Source: Triops longicaudatus
Taxonomy: Eukaryota; Arthropoda; Branchiopoda; Notostraca; Triopsidae
DNA: 64,000 nucleotides
Assembly (NCBI GenBank): GCA_022885665.1
Contig: JAGQDJ010000027.1
Location: forward strand, 248,001 to 312,000
Direction of reading: 5' to 3'
A model generated the notes under the pieces. The model saw only the letters and a list, made by a program, of their open reading frames with translations, ran no database searches and was not told where the DNA came from. Positions 24,205 through 36,560 of this stretch are shown piece after piece; position 1 is the stretch's first letter; every line of letters starts with the position of its first letter. The translations under genes and the position numbers were made by a program.

Positions 24205-26775
24205 GCTTTTGCTCTGACAAGTCAACAGCGTAACTATCGTGTATGCTGAGCAAGCTAGCTTAGTTGTGGTTGTGAATGTAAACTTCTCGTCAATAGATGG
24301 TGCAGTTGTCGAAGTGTAGGCAGCTCAACTCGTTCGCAATACTCCAGCATACCAAACTGGTGCATTAAATTGAACGTACTTGACACACCAGTTAGGTGTG
24401 CTTTTAAACACAACATAGTTGCCTTTGGAATGAGTTTGTATGAATGGCCACGTGGGAGTGCTATGGTTCGTTTGTTTTTCAAGTTTTTGTTTACAAAGGC
24501 AAAAAAATCTTCATTTCCTCGTGCACTTTTTTCTTAGCAATTTGTGGTATTTCTAAAAGGTATAAAAGAAAAGTACCTAGTTCATTCGCGGGACAAAAAT
24601 ACCGTTTTTCGCTGAAGGCAGGATCAGCAGGTAACAGATAAGAACCCTCGTCGAGTGTAGCGAACAATTTCAGGAACAAGATCCCTTCTTTTGTCTATTC
24701 CCGAAAGTCTCCGCGTCATTTATGGTGTTAGCAAGAAATTAGAGATGCGCCGAACGAAATCTTTGTCAGTGAAAGCGATGTTCCGGTTTCCGGTTCCTCC
24801 TCCTACCTTCGGAATCTTCACATTTGAGAACGGAAGTTGATGTGCTCTATCACACCTGTTAAATTCAACTTCCCATACGAATGTTAGCTTTCGAAATTAC
24901 AACTCTTTTGTCATCAAGATATATAACGTTAACCGAGATGCAATCGAAAATTGGTTCAGTGATTCAGTGCAAGGTAACAAAAATAAATAAGTAAAAAAAT
25001 ATATGTAAAAATATCTTATAGAAAAAAAAGTAAACATGCGAAATAATCAAATTCAGAAAACTAAATTTTAAAAGAATGATTGACGTTGACTTTCTGTAAA
25101 GAAAAGGTTAAGTTTTATTTATGCAAAGTCCATAATGAAATGTACTGTTTTGGCGCCATTTAATAAAACGAGCTGACGTAAAGACGCCAACGTGAACGGC
25201 TAAGCTGATTCACGCGGTCTTGAGTGCAAGTGTTTATTGACATATAAAAGCACGTAGTTTATCTTGAAGAGAGCGATAGAGAGGGTATACCCAGGAAGAG
25301 AGATAATCAAACTACAACGTCGAATCAGCGACGCTATTCGGCTGGTCTATTTTAAGGCGCTACAAAAGTCAGTTTGTACTGATTTAACAATTGATTTAAA
25401 CATTCACCATAAAACAGTTTTTTTGCCATAGATACCTACATCCCCATCTACCACCGCTAAACTTGCGATGGTATTTGTGAAACGGACCGCCGTCGTGTAA
25501 AGTCTCGTGTTTCAATGTCTGACGATAAGGAAAGTAAACTGAAGCGCAAGGTAAATAAACCCACGTGTCCTTGTCGCGCAAAAAAAAAAAGAAAAAAATG
25601 AATCACGCTGTCGAAAACGGAAAAGAGAAAAAGGAAATGCTACGGAGGGCGTTGTTTCCAGATTTTTTAAATTATGCTTATTTCTTTTTAGATAAAACAT
25701 AAAATCACCCTAGTGATTTCGCATTATATCTCTAGACTATAGCCGTGACCTTGAGAACCAAAACTTTCAGAACATATCTCTCGCTATTTTCTCTCGGGAC
25801 ATTGCCTCATAATCTTGTTATCACCCAAGCGAAATCTTCCTGAATCCACCAATCTCGGTTTGTCGAACGCATCACCAGTTTGCTTTTTATCCTGGTTCTG
25901 CGTTCTCTTTCATTCTCTATTCGCGTCTCAAGTTTCCAATTCGATCATTTTCTCCGAGTTGAAAGCCCTGAGTTTCCCAGCTTGGTCGAATTTCAATTTA
26001 GTTTGTATTTACGAGCAAAGCGTGATAAACAGACGCTTTTATTTATTTTTTCCCTCTAGCAGAAACCGGGAAAACTGCCTTAGTGGGCCTTTATTCCGTT
26101 TCGCAACTGGAGTTAAGGAAGGAGGGGTTTAAGCTTCTGGAAATACCCGAACAAGTTTGCTGGGATGGTTCCTTTGCTGTACTTCCTGTGCCTTTTCGCG
26201 TTTCTAAGCAAGAATATGCAAAGTAAACCACGGCTGTACACCACATATGGTCTTCAAGCACTGTTCTCTTCCCTCCCTTCGCCTCCAGCACTTTTTACCT
26301 GGGTTACCAAGGCATCCTGGTCCTTGTCTCCTTTCTACCTCGCCTTCCTCACTGCTCAACGAGAAACCAAGCAAGTCGGGTCCCTTTTTTCGGATACAGT
26401 GTAGCAACTGCTTTACCCGCCTTTTGAGTTTTAAAGTATCTTCGCATGTTGTTGGATTAACAGGTGTTTGAATTCAGCATCCAGTGAGAAGCGAGAAAGC
26501 TCCATTGAATTTGGTGCGTTGTGGGTTGCAGGTGAGTGTGACGTCATTAAGAATATAATCACCGTTATTTCAGTTTCTTAACCACTGTGGGAGAATTGGC
26601 CACAGTTTCCGTACAACTTTGGATGAGTCACAGCCTTTTATTTGCTTGCAGTTTTCCATGAATACAGTTGCTTTCTATTGTGTACAATTGTGATAGTGTA
26701 AGAATTTAAGGAAGTTTCTGTTGTGAAACGGTTGTAAAGTCTAACCTCGCCCGCATTCCGTTTGCTTTTTCTAGA
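24205..26775. other. Divergent intergenic region between mS27 and thioester protein genes
   Basis: Promoters of both genes should lie here. No coding exon is recognised. GTTGCAG|GTGAGT at about 26525-26537 is a strong donor and could end a non-coding first exon of the thioester gene, whose ATG exon begins after an acceptor TTTTTCTAG. A perfect CRE-type palindrome TGACGTCA lies at 26539-26546. Overlapping open frames on both strands at 26091-26471 look accidental. Confidence 0.45.
26539..26546. promoter_or_regulatory. CRE-like palindrome upstream of thioester gene
   Basis: TGACGTCA, the full cAMP-response-element palindrome, lies about 230 nt before the thioester protein ATG and just inside a possible first intron. 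Function is inferred from sequence alone. Confidence 0.3.
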
Positions 26776-29700
26776 ATGAGAATAGTCATGGGAAGTGTGT
26801 GGGTTGGGTGCGTCCTAGCCTTCCTGCCTTGGCTTGCAGCTGCGACATCGGGGTAATTTGCTTAATTTGTGGAAAATTTCTTTGAGGTGTAATTTAATTT
26901 GTCTTTTAAAAAACGTTTTAAATTTTTTTTCTTTTAAATAGAACGTACAGTGTGGTAGCGCCGAAGATTTTAAGGCCGAATATTGATTTTCATGTGTCAG
27001 TGAGTTTGCATGGAGACGTGGGTTCCACAAACTTTAAAGTAGCCATCGAAGGTAACCAAGACGGTGGTGGTCCGGTGCGCAATGCGCAATCCAGTCTGTT
27101 GGAAGCGAATTCCACGCAAGTGGTGAAATTCCAAATCGGCGAATTGGGTCCGGGCAAATATAACTTGACAGTGAGGGGATCGGGTGGCTTGTCGTTCTTC
27201 AATTCCACCGCATTGGAATACGCCCAAAAGAGTTACTCGGTCTTTATTCAAACTGACAAAGCTATTTATAAACCGGGACAATTGGTGCAATTCCGTGTTA
27301 TTGTGGTCAACGCACAGCTGAAACCGTCCGTCACGGGCTCACTGGACATTTATGTCACGGATGGCAAAGGCAACCGCGTCAAACAATGGAACCGAGTCTT
27401 CACCCGACAAGGCGTCTTTTCCGGGGAATTGCAACTGTCGGATCAACCCGTCCTGGGCGATTGGAACATGACAGTTACCGTCTTGGGACAAACGTTCACC
27501 AAAAGCTTCCAAGTAGCCGAGTACGTGCTACCCAAGTTCGAGGTCACCATCGATCTTCCGCCTTTCGCCACCTTCTCGGATTCCAACATAGTAGCTACCG
27601 TTAAGGCCAAGTAATCAACATATCAGTCTTGTGTAACTTATTTGATTACTAATTATGTTTATTGCGCTTTGTAGATACACGTATGGCAAACCTGTGCGTG
27701 GTAATGCAACCGTTGCCGTGTACCCCGTTTACCGAGTTTCCTACATCCAACCATTCTTCACCGAACCTCTGCGCAAGACCGTGCAGCTGAACGGCAAAGC
27801 GGACGTGGAGTTCAATTTGGCCAAAGAATTGAAGTATGTTTCTGTAAAGACACTTCCCTCTAATATAATTTGGATAAATTTTATTAAAAATTCAGAATAT
27901 ATATATTTAATTATATTTTTTAATGTATTTTATAAAATATATTTGATTAAGTAATTCAGAATAAATTTGCTTATTAAATAAAAATTCAGTACATTAAGAA
28001 TGGAAATCTATTTCGTTTTCAGTGAAACTGAATAAGAGTAAATATAAAATGAGCTTATTTGAAAATAACACAAGCTCTGACTCGTTTTGTTTCGTAGGTT
28101 GACGGATGATTTTGAAAGAGAAATACGCTTTGATGTGACCGTGATCGAAGCGTTGACCGAGCGCAAGCAAAACACCAGCGCTACGATGACCATGCACAAA
28201 TACAAGTACAAAATGGAACTCATAAAAACGTCGGATTCGTTCAAGCCGGGCCTTAAATATACCGCATTTGTAAGTTCGTTTTCATGTATTCTAAGAACTG
28301 CAGCGGGTCATTTACTTAAATATTTTTAATTGTTGATAAGATTTTTTATTTTGCTTTAAATTTTTAATGTTAATTTTTTATAAAAAGATTTAATTTTGTA
28401 TAAAATTTTTATTTTTCATATAGTTGAAAGTTGCATATCAAGATAACACCCCTGTTCAAGATGAAGAGGGTAGCGTTATTGTACGACACGGCTTTTCTCA
28501 CAACCAAGAGGAATATAACAGTTCTACTTATTCCATTCCTCGCAATGGCATCATTGAATTAAATTTCTATCCACCCAGTAATGAGGAAGTGTTCACGTTG
28601 GGTGTTGAGGTACTATATCTCTATGATTTCGAATTTAACGATTTTTTTTTTACTGGAGACTAATTTCTTTGCGCATCGAATGACAGGCTCAGTATAAAGA
28701 CTTGATTGAATGGTTTTCGACCATTAACCGTGCACAGTCGCCGAGTAATTCGTTTCTCCAAGCTCTGCTGCGTACCGAAAAGCCCACCGTAGGCCAAGAA
28801 ATCACGATCGATGTCAATTCCACGCACCCGCTAGATTACTATGTCTACGAAGTGATGGGCCGTGGTAATTTGTTGCTTGCCAAGACGGTACCGTTGCAAG
28901 GACAGAGGTTTCATAGCTTCAGTTTTCTGGTGCAGTCGACCATGGCTCCATTAGCGCGCGTTTTGGTTTACTATGCACGGCCAGATGGAGAGATTGTTGC
29001 AGATGCGCTCAACTTTGATGTCGAAGGATCCTTCCAGAACTTCGTAATATACTGTTGAACGCTTCAGAAGCTCGTAAACTTTTATGGTCTACTATAGGCG
29101 AATATCACCGTGAGTCGCGATTCCGTGCAACCTGGTCAAGCAGTTGATATTCGAGTCAAAACAAAACCCAACTCGTTTGTAGGCGTGCTTGGCGTGGATC
29201 AAAGCGTTCTTCTACTCCGCAGCGGCAACGATATTAGCCAAGCAAGTTTCAGAACTTAAGAAATTATCTAATGTAGGAAAATTTTAATAGTCTGATGCTA
29301 TTATAGAAAGACGTGCTTGAAGAACTCAAATCGTACGATTCGGGGCGTCGTCCCGATTACACGTCATGGTTCCCTGAAGTGCAACCTCGCTCATTATCTT
29401 GGTGGCCGGCTTCCTCCACCGCAGGAGAAATCTTTGACGTAAGAATCTTCGCTTTTGCTTAATTACCTCAAATTCTTTTTTTTAAAAAAAATCGTGCGTT
29501 TCTATTTATACGGATGTAATTTTTATTTTTTGTTTATTTTTAATCATGGTATCACTTTATGTATTTGTATTCTTGTTTCGTGTTGTAAATAGCCTAAATT
29601 TAATATCGTTTTTATTGTGCGCATTTTTCTCGTCTTTCAACGATTAAAGAGATATACGATCTATCATAATAAAGAGGAATCGCATTTAGAACGGCTTGTA

Positions 29701-30370
29701 TTGTATACGGCTTATTCTTAATTACCTATTCTGAAAGCATGTAATCACCGCCTACGGTGAATATTTTATTGTAATTATTCATGTTTTACAATAAATTTTG
29801 GTATCATTAATTCAGGATTCCGGGGTCATTATCATCACCAACGGTTACGTCCATGAGCACATGCCTTTCGGTAAGTCATCCGTCATTATAGCTTAGCGAC
29901 CATTTTGTGAAGTTAACCCGCAAGATTTTAGACTTTTTGTATATTGTACGTGACTTGTTAAATTTCGATGTTTATTGCACAGTACGTACTGCACCATACG
30001 TAGGCTGCATGTCCGACAGAAAAGTTTCATTCACTGACTGAATGGTGCTCTGACTCTGTTAGTTTAGAAGGTGTTAAGTTATCCTATACGTTTTTGACCC
30101 ATTTGTGGAATTCAACGAATTTTCGTCAAAGCTTTTTGGACGACTAAATAATTTCACCTAGGTGCATGGATTTCTGGCTTCATTCTCTACTTTTGCATGG
30201 AATCGTAGACGAATGCATTGAATATGATTTATTCTGACGACCTTTCCGCGGGAAATAATGATAATTGGCTTATCGGGTATGATGAAGACAACATTTTGGT
30301 TGTCTAAACTCTTAGTCTCTTGTTTTGGGGGTACGTGCACTGTCCAAGACGTCTTCGCTGCGGGAAACAT

Positions 30371-30402
<32 letters not shown>

Positions 30403-33400
30403 CAAAACTGTTTTGTTGCTTTTCTGTGGCTTTTGTTCCTCTACCTTCTTTACTCTTTCTTTCCTCTACCTTGTTTATTTTCTTTCGTTTATTATTGGTT
30501 TCCTTCTACTAACCGTGTTAACACCATTCGTGGCGTAGTATTCTACCGGGCAGCCTTTGATAGCGACGTAGTGTTGGATGCCACCGCGACTGAGCCACGG
30601 CCAGTCTATGTATCCGGGCCAGACGGGGTAAATTCTGCCCCAATTCGCCTGCGTCAACGATTCCCGGAAACTTGGTTTTGGGCTGACACACCATCCGAGT
30701 ATAACTGTGTCTAATACTAAACCACTAAACGCTTGGGGCGAAAACATGGAGATTCATGAACTATCTTTCCTGCCGCTTTCCCTCTTCGGCACAGCCATTT
30801 CACCTAAAGAAGGTTTATCTGGTACCGAGTTATGCGGGCTTTGAATCTGATACATATTGGGGATTTGTTTTACTCCTCTCTAGTCTTCTACAGAATGAAC
30901 GTAAAATCCGCTGATATTGAAGCATTCGATGACGCTGCAAGTTCAATGTTGCCGAAACGGGGCTTCGTCTTAGGCGAAATTTTCCCGAAACTTGGGTTTG
31001 GGAAAGTGGTCATGCCGGGTACTTTTCATTAACTTTGCTGGAATACTTGCACGAAGGGGTGTGCTTTTAACTAAAGCTTGCGCATTAACTTGTGGGATTT
31101 TATGACTTGCTATTTTTTTTATAATTAGTCAAGCATAGAGGAGAAGGTGTAAACTCTGACTGTGGTTTAAACTTCGACAAACGCATGTTTAGCTGTTACA
31201 TATAATTGTCTAATCCGAGCTAAGAGAAATTCTTAACTGTTCTTAACTGTTCTTAACTGTTACTAAGAGAAAATTCTTCTCGTAACTGTTCTAACTGTTT
31301 CTGGAAAGTTGGTGTTCATTCCGCTCTGCGGTTGTTGAGTTATTGAATTTCTGATTCTTTGGGAAAATTCAATATTTTCTTTTAAAATTTCCAAGAATCT
31401 ACTTTTTTAATTTTTCTAAAAGAAATTCATACAATGTTTTGTATTCTTAAAAAGTCTTTAAATATTATCTAAGATATTTTCAATTCTTGTTTTACTAAAG
31501 AAAATATCGAAAATAGGTTCTCTTAATTTTTGTAAAAAAATAGGGGAGTATTCGCATGTTTTTAGATATTTCTGCAGTAATTTCAAGGTTATCGAGATAA
31601 TGTTAAATTAGTCGCTTATTGTGATTCTTGTTCAGCACTAAATTCGCTTACTGCACATTTAACCGAATGCCATTTTAACCTTTACACGCTTTTATTGCTT
31701 TAGCTTGGTTCCGATCAATGGAAAGTCCTACGCCTATTTTCCCCGCAATGCAAACACTACCTGTAGTCAAAGATGCGCCAGATGGAGCATTACCAGTCGG
31801 TTCTTCTATCAGACTTCGATACCGATTTCCTGAAACCTGGCTCTGGCTTAACGAAACAGCCAAGTATTCGATTCTCTCTTCCACCTCTATAGAGTCCTCA
31901 CCAAATTACGCCTCTAGCGGCGGGAATAAGCAAATCCGCCCATTTTTACGTTCGATCACTGAGAAGGCGCCATTAGGCTACCCTGTGGTTTCCCCACGTT
32001 TTCCTTCGTACTTCCTTTGTTAGTGGAAACGAAAGATAGATAACGTACGTAACATTGTTGGTCGGAGAAAGCATACGTAAAACGGCGGATTTGTAAGTAA
32101 ATTTGGTAAAGGCGCTGTAGAACATTTGACGGCGGAGTTGTTACTTTTTCGTACTAATATTTTCCTCTCAATTACTGGTGAAAATTGGACAAAACACACC
32201 TGAAAGACTGCCTTCTTTTATATGTCGCTATTACGTCATGACTTGCGATTTCCGACACGATTGTCATGAGTTACCTTCTTGATTAAAAGCAATTATGTTT
32301 TGGGATCTTTGATCCTTACGCCCAGGCCGCTTGACTACCGTAGCTCCGCGTCCAACAGCGGCCAATCGGCCGACCAACCAACCCATCCCGGCTTTTGGTT
32401 TATCTACGGTGCGGGTGGATCGAGGTCCAGCTGTTACTTTACGGCCCTTAACGAGACCGCCCCTTGCTGGGCCTTATGCCTTTTCTCGAATTCCGCAACC
32501 CGTTGATGACAATCCGAAAGTGTATTTACTCAGAGATCCACCTCCTACTTGGATCTTCGCCACTAAGGATGCCGGGTACTTGGACTTCCCCCATCCCATT
32601 CGCGGAAACTCTTCAGCTTTCCACAACCTAACTTTATCTCGTAGTTTTCTCCTGCCCACTCGCTAAAACCAGATCTGCCAGCTAAACAAGCGCAATTTTG
32701 CCGTGGTCTTACATGCTCTTAAATCTTCCCTAGCCTTTACTGACCAAATTAACGACAAAATCACAATAGGACTTGAATGCTCTGCCCGTTCGAACATTTT
32801 TTTTTTTTTTACTGAATACTGACCCAAGACTTGGAAACTTTAGCAAAATTAACCGGAGTAGCGAATTTGAATTTAACCGGAATTAATTTGAAGTTAGTTG
32901 AAATAATTAATTAGGTTGCAAACGCTGATTAGGACCGAATAGTTGAGGTTGATTTAACCCTTAGTTAGTGTTTGCGGAATTAATAGACTTGTGGACGTGA
33001 TTTGTAGTCATGTGGCGCAGCCTGGATGCCATGCCTGTGGATTCCAGTCTTGCCGTGTCCTACAGCACTGCAAAAGGAATGGCGGCCACCGACATGTCCG
33101 ACAATGCTGGCATACGCGTTCGCACTCGGTTCCCCGAAGTGTGGCTCTATAACGGGTCTTTAGCGGGGTATTTATGGCCTACTGTTCTAGCGTACCCCTA
33201 CGCGATACATTTCCACTATATACAGCAATCACTAAAAACTGACGCTGCTTACGATCCATGATGACAGTTTGACTTCCTGACGCTTGCGTTAACTTAACAC
33301 AGCAGGGATATGGGGTTTTGTACTTTTCGTGTGGCGTAATGCATGTTGCCTCTTTCTTCGGGGTGTTTGGAACGCTTGGCGGTATGCACGTCGCTCCAAT

Positions 33401-36400
33401 GGGTCATGGGTCATTTTAAAACAAAAGTATCAATGACTAATTTTTTCGTGTTTTTCTAGCAATGATGGAACTGCGCTGTTTGTCAAAGACGCGCCAGATA
33501 CTATCACATCCTGGGTGATTACGGCTTTTTCGCTGGATTCTTTCCATGGCTTGGGTATTTCTGATCAGCCAGCCAGGATGCAAGTTTTCCGTCCGTTTTT
33601 CATTCAACTCAACTTACCGTACAACGTTATCCGCGGCGAAGCTGTAGCTATCCAAGCGGTGGTGTTCAACTATATGAACAAAGACGTCACGGCTGAAGTT
33701 ACTTTGGAGAATGTGGGTGATTTCGATTTCGTCGGATCCTCGTGGCAAGACAATGAGATTACTGGTAAGTTTCACCCGGGAAGATAAGAATGGGATTTAT
33801 GGCCGATTCCTTTTATTTTGTCTTTGTTGTTTCTGTTGTAGACCAAGAATTGTTCAGGAAGAAATCCGTTTTTGTGAAAGCACAAGATGGCTCACCAGTT
33901 TCCTTTTTAATCAGACCCAAAACTATTGGTAACATTGACATTAAAATGAAGGCCACCAGCCCATCAGCCGGTGACGCCTTGGTACGGCAATTACTCGTCA
34001 AGGTAAGCGACCCTTGGGTGTTTCCCGCGCTGTAGATTGTTCAATGTGTCGTGGATATATTATGACGCATAAGTTTTGAGAGTAAATTCCTGTACCGCCA
34101 TGCATATTTGTCTAGGGCTTTCTGTCTTTTCAAGAAAATCAAGACGATTTTCGTTCGAACAGAAATTAGACCATAAATTGATTGTTCGACTTGATTTTTT
34201 TTCTTTATGGAGCTTCATACATAAAAACGTACACTAACTTCACAGATTTCGCAATTTATTGCACAATTTAAGATTTTAAATTTTACATGAATATTTTATT
34301 GGTTTTAGTTTTTACAGCTGTGACGAATTCTGTGATTGCTTATTATTCTCTTAGGCGGAAGGCGAGACAATCTATCACAACAAAGCTGTTCTGCTGGACA
34401 TGCGCAGTTCGCGGTCGTTCATGGAAAACGTGACCATTAACATGCCAAAGAACGCCGTTCCAGGCTCCCAGTTTGTTGAATTTTCGGCCATTGCAGACAT
34501 CATGGGTCCGAGCATTAACAACTTGGACCAACTCCTGCGCATGCCGTTTGGTTGCGGCGAACAAAATATGTTGCTTTTCGTGCCCAATATCGTCGCTACC
34601 GAATATCTGAAAAACACCGGCCAGCTTACGGACGCTATCAAAGCTAAAGCTCTTCGATTTATCGAAACCGGCTACCAAAGGGAATTAACTTACCGGCGCG
34701 ACGATGGTTCGTTCAGCGCCTTCGGCAAATCTGATCCGTCCGGCAGCACGTGGTTAACAGCTTTCGTGGCTCGTTCTTTCCACCAAGCGTTGCCTCACAT
34801 TGCTATCGAAGAAAAGGTCATCAACGATGCCTTGACGTGGCTCACTGCCAACCAGCACGTTAATGGTAGCTTTCCCGAAGTGGGCAAAGTTTCCCACACA
34901 GATATGCAGGGAGGATCTGGCAAAGGCGTACCTTTAACAGCGTACACTTTGTTGGCCTTTTTGGAGAACAAAAACCGGACCAAGTTCACCAATCCCATCA
35001 ACAAAGCTATTGATTTCTTGGCAAAAGAGTTACCGACTATCACAGATGCGTATACCTTATCGGTTGTCACGTACGCCTTGCATTTGGCTGAACATCCATC
35101 CAGAAACCAAGCGTTTGACAAGCTCGATAACATGGCGAATAACACCGAGGGATTCAAGTTTTGGTTCAAGGCCAATCCCGAAAGCTTGACCAAAAACCCT
35201 TTCGCATCTGAAACGCGTTCGGTAGATGTGGAAATGACAGCGTATGCGTTGTTAACGTACCTGCAAAGAGGTTTAGTCTCCGAAGCGCTTCCAATCATGA
35301 AATGGATGGTCGCACAAAGAAATTCCAATGGTGGATTCGCGTCTACACAAGATACTGTCATCGGATTATATGCGTTAGCGAAATTGGCTGAAAAAATCAC
35401 AGTACCTAATACCAATATCGAGGTCAAGGTTATGTATAACGAAGGAACGGAAACTGTCAACCTCCGACGAGAGAATGCCATGGTTTTACAGAAATTCAGG
35501 GTAAATTTATAAATTATTTTAATTATTGAATATTATTCTTCCATTAAATATATTGTATTGTTATTATTTCCTTGTCGCAATCAGTATTGGCTGTCATTGA
35601 TTTTTAAAATCTATACATTAATTTGATATTTCAGTTTATCGTTATTTTTCTTCGTGTATTCAGCTTTTAATTTCCATTCTTTTCTTTTTTCATAGTTGCC
35701 TCGTAGAACGACAGACGTTGTTATTCAAGCCAGTGGGAGTGGCTTTGCTATTCTGCAAGTGTCGTACGGTTACAATCTAAACGTAACAGGAGAATGGCCG
35801 CTTTTTACGTTAGATCCCCAACTGTTCAAGAACGCGGACCGAAACCGTATGCAGCTAACTGTTTGTTCAAGGTAACCTCTTTTCCCGTGTTTGGAAGTAA
35901 TAATGAAGATTTGGTTTATTTTCGCAGTTTTGTTGGAGAGGAGAGTAACATGGCGGTCATGGAAGTCACGTTGCCCTCGGGCTATGTAATGGACGTTGAT
36001 TCTTTGCCGAGTTTGAGAGCGTACAAGGACGTAAAACGCGTAGAAACGAAAGAAGGCGGCACCGGCGTTACGTTGTACTTCGATAAGGTAAATTTGTGCA
36101 GCGTTGGAAATTCTGTTTTATTTACTTACTGGATTTTTTCGCTTATTATTCTTGTGTCTAATAGATGACGAGACAAACAGTGTGTCCTGCCATCTTAGCG
36201 CAGAGAATCTATAAAGTTGCTGAACAGCGTAAAGTACCTGTGGTTATGTACGATTACTATGATCGATGTAAGTTTATCGAAAAAGTTTGAAAAGAACAAA
36301 AGTATTAATGTTTATTTCTAGCGCGTCGCGCTCGTGTTTTCTACGAGCCAATCAAAGCTGAAGTGTGCGATATTTGCCACGGGCCGGAATGCAAAGCTCA

Positions 36401-36560
36401 GTGTGCGTCCAAAGAAGGTTGGACGGCTGAAGAGGAGAATGGAAAAGGGTGGGGAACTTTGGACCCAACGAGTCAAACAGCAGCTGGACAATCCACATTA
36501 TTACCTACATTGTTAACAGTAATTTTATCGGGTTTACTAAGTGCGCTTTTATTGTTGTAA
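26776..36560 (+). CDS. Tep (CD109-like): CD109/TEP-type thioester protein (alpha-2-macroglobulin family), complete
   Basis: Members bind attackers or proteases covalently through an internal thioester. Constant exons: 26776-26852, 26942-27610, 27675-27833, 28098-28269, 28424-28609, 28687-29043, 29098-29241, 29307-29438, 29816-29870, then one variable bait exon, then 33460-33764, 33842-34002, 34355-35500, 35696-35871, 35928-36087, 36165-36267, 36322-36560. With a 160-nt bait exon the protein is 1466 aa, normal for the family. Residues 1-25 form a signal peptide. Conserved blocks include SVFIQTDKAIYKPGQ, GVLGVDQSVLLLRSGND, LGISDQPARMQVFRPFF and the thioester GCGEQN (Cys about 926). A His about 114 residues later (VSHTDMQGG) matches the catalytic His of C3 and CD109. 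The C-terminus is Ser/Thr-rich, then a hydrophobic tail with no cytoplasmic residues, as in a GPI signal. The exon 7 donor is GC (29242). Confidence 0.95.
30372..30402 (+). repeat. Poly-T tract (31 T) in the bait intron
   Basis: Homopolymer run about 140 nt before the first alternative bait exon, followed by more pyrimidine-rich sequence. It could be a retroposon poly(A) tail in antisense or a simple repeat. Confidence 0.9.
30539..30698 (+). CDS. Alternative bait-region exon A of the thioester gene
   Basis: 160 nt after acceptor GGCGTAG; ends at donor GA|GTATAA. It starts in phase 1 and ends in phase 2. The translation begins VFYRAAF and ends RLRQRFPETWFWADTPS, the last part matching the conserved FPETWxW block after the bait in alpha-2-macroglobulins. 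It joins in frame to 29870 and 33460. Confidence 0.85.
30884..31018 (+). pseudogene. Bait-region exon B, apparently frameshifted
   Basis: Acceptor CTCTCTAG and donor GG|GTACTT are intact. The start reads VFYRMNVKSADIEAF, parallel to exon A. The end reads FPETWVWESGHAG, but in a different frame from the start. Length is 135 nt, whereas every working exon here is 1 modulo 3. The switch falls near 30950-30962, consistent with one missing base. It could be a decayed exon or a sequencing error. Confidence 0.65.
31201..31262 (+). repeat. Short tandem repeat (10-bp unit)
   Basis: Three consecutive copies of TTCTTAACTG near 31230-31260, with degenerate TAACTGTT echoes to about 31300. Lies between bait exons B and C. 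Confidence 0.75.
31704..31863 (+). CDS. Alternative bait-region exon C of the thioester gene
   Basis: 160 nt between acceptor TGCTTTAG and donor AA|GTATTC; phase 1 in, phase 2 out. The translation begins AWFRSMESP and ends IRLRYRFPETWLWLNETA, so the start and end match the other variants while the middle (the bait proper) differs completely. Confidence 0.87.
32326..32575 (+). CDS. Alternative bait-region exon D, long variant
   Basis: 250 nt after acceptor ACGCCCAG, ending at GG|GTACTT; phase 1 in, phase 2 out, like the others. It encodes about 83 residues rather than 53. The middle is rich in Pro, Thr and Arg. The conserved block is altered: PPPTWIFATKDAG instead of FPETWxW. No stop codon is present. 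It is the most divergent member of the set. Confidence 0.72.
33008..33167 (+). CDS. Alternative bait-region exon E of the thioester gene
   Basis: 160 nt after acceptor TTTGTAG, ending at GG|GTATTT; phase 1 in, phase 2 out. It begins VMWRSLDAM and ends RVRTRFPEVWLYNGSLAG. It is the last variant, about 290 nt before the constant exon at 33460. Confidence 0.87.
34550..34567 (+). other. Thioester motif GCGEQN
   Basis: The six codons encode GCGEQN, where the Cys thiol and Gln side chain form the internal thioester. The following Met and the preceding MPF are also family-typical. The predicted catalytic His codon is at 34895-34897. Confidence 0.97.

Noticed and set aside
26091..26471. Overlapping open frames on both strands upstream of the thioester gene
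   Set aside because: Mutually overlapping frames without motif; more likely promoter and 5' UTR sequence.
34795..35481. 228-codon minus-strand open frame
   Set aside because: Antisense shadow of the 1146-nt thioester exon; the plus-strand frame contains GCGEQN and family-conserved residues.
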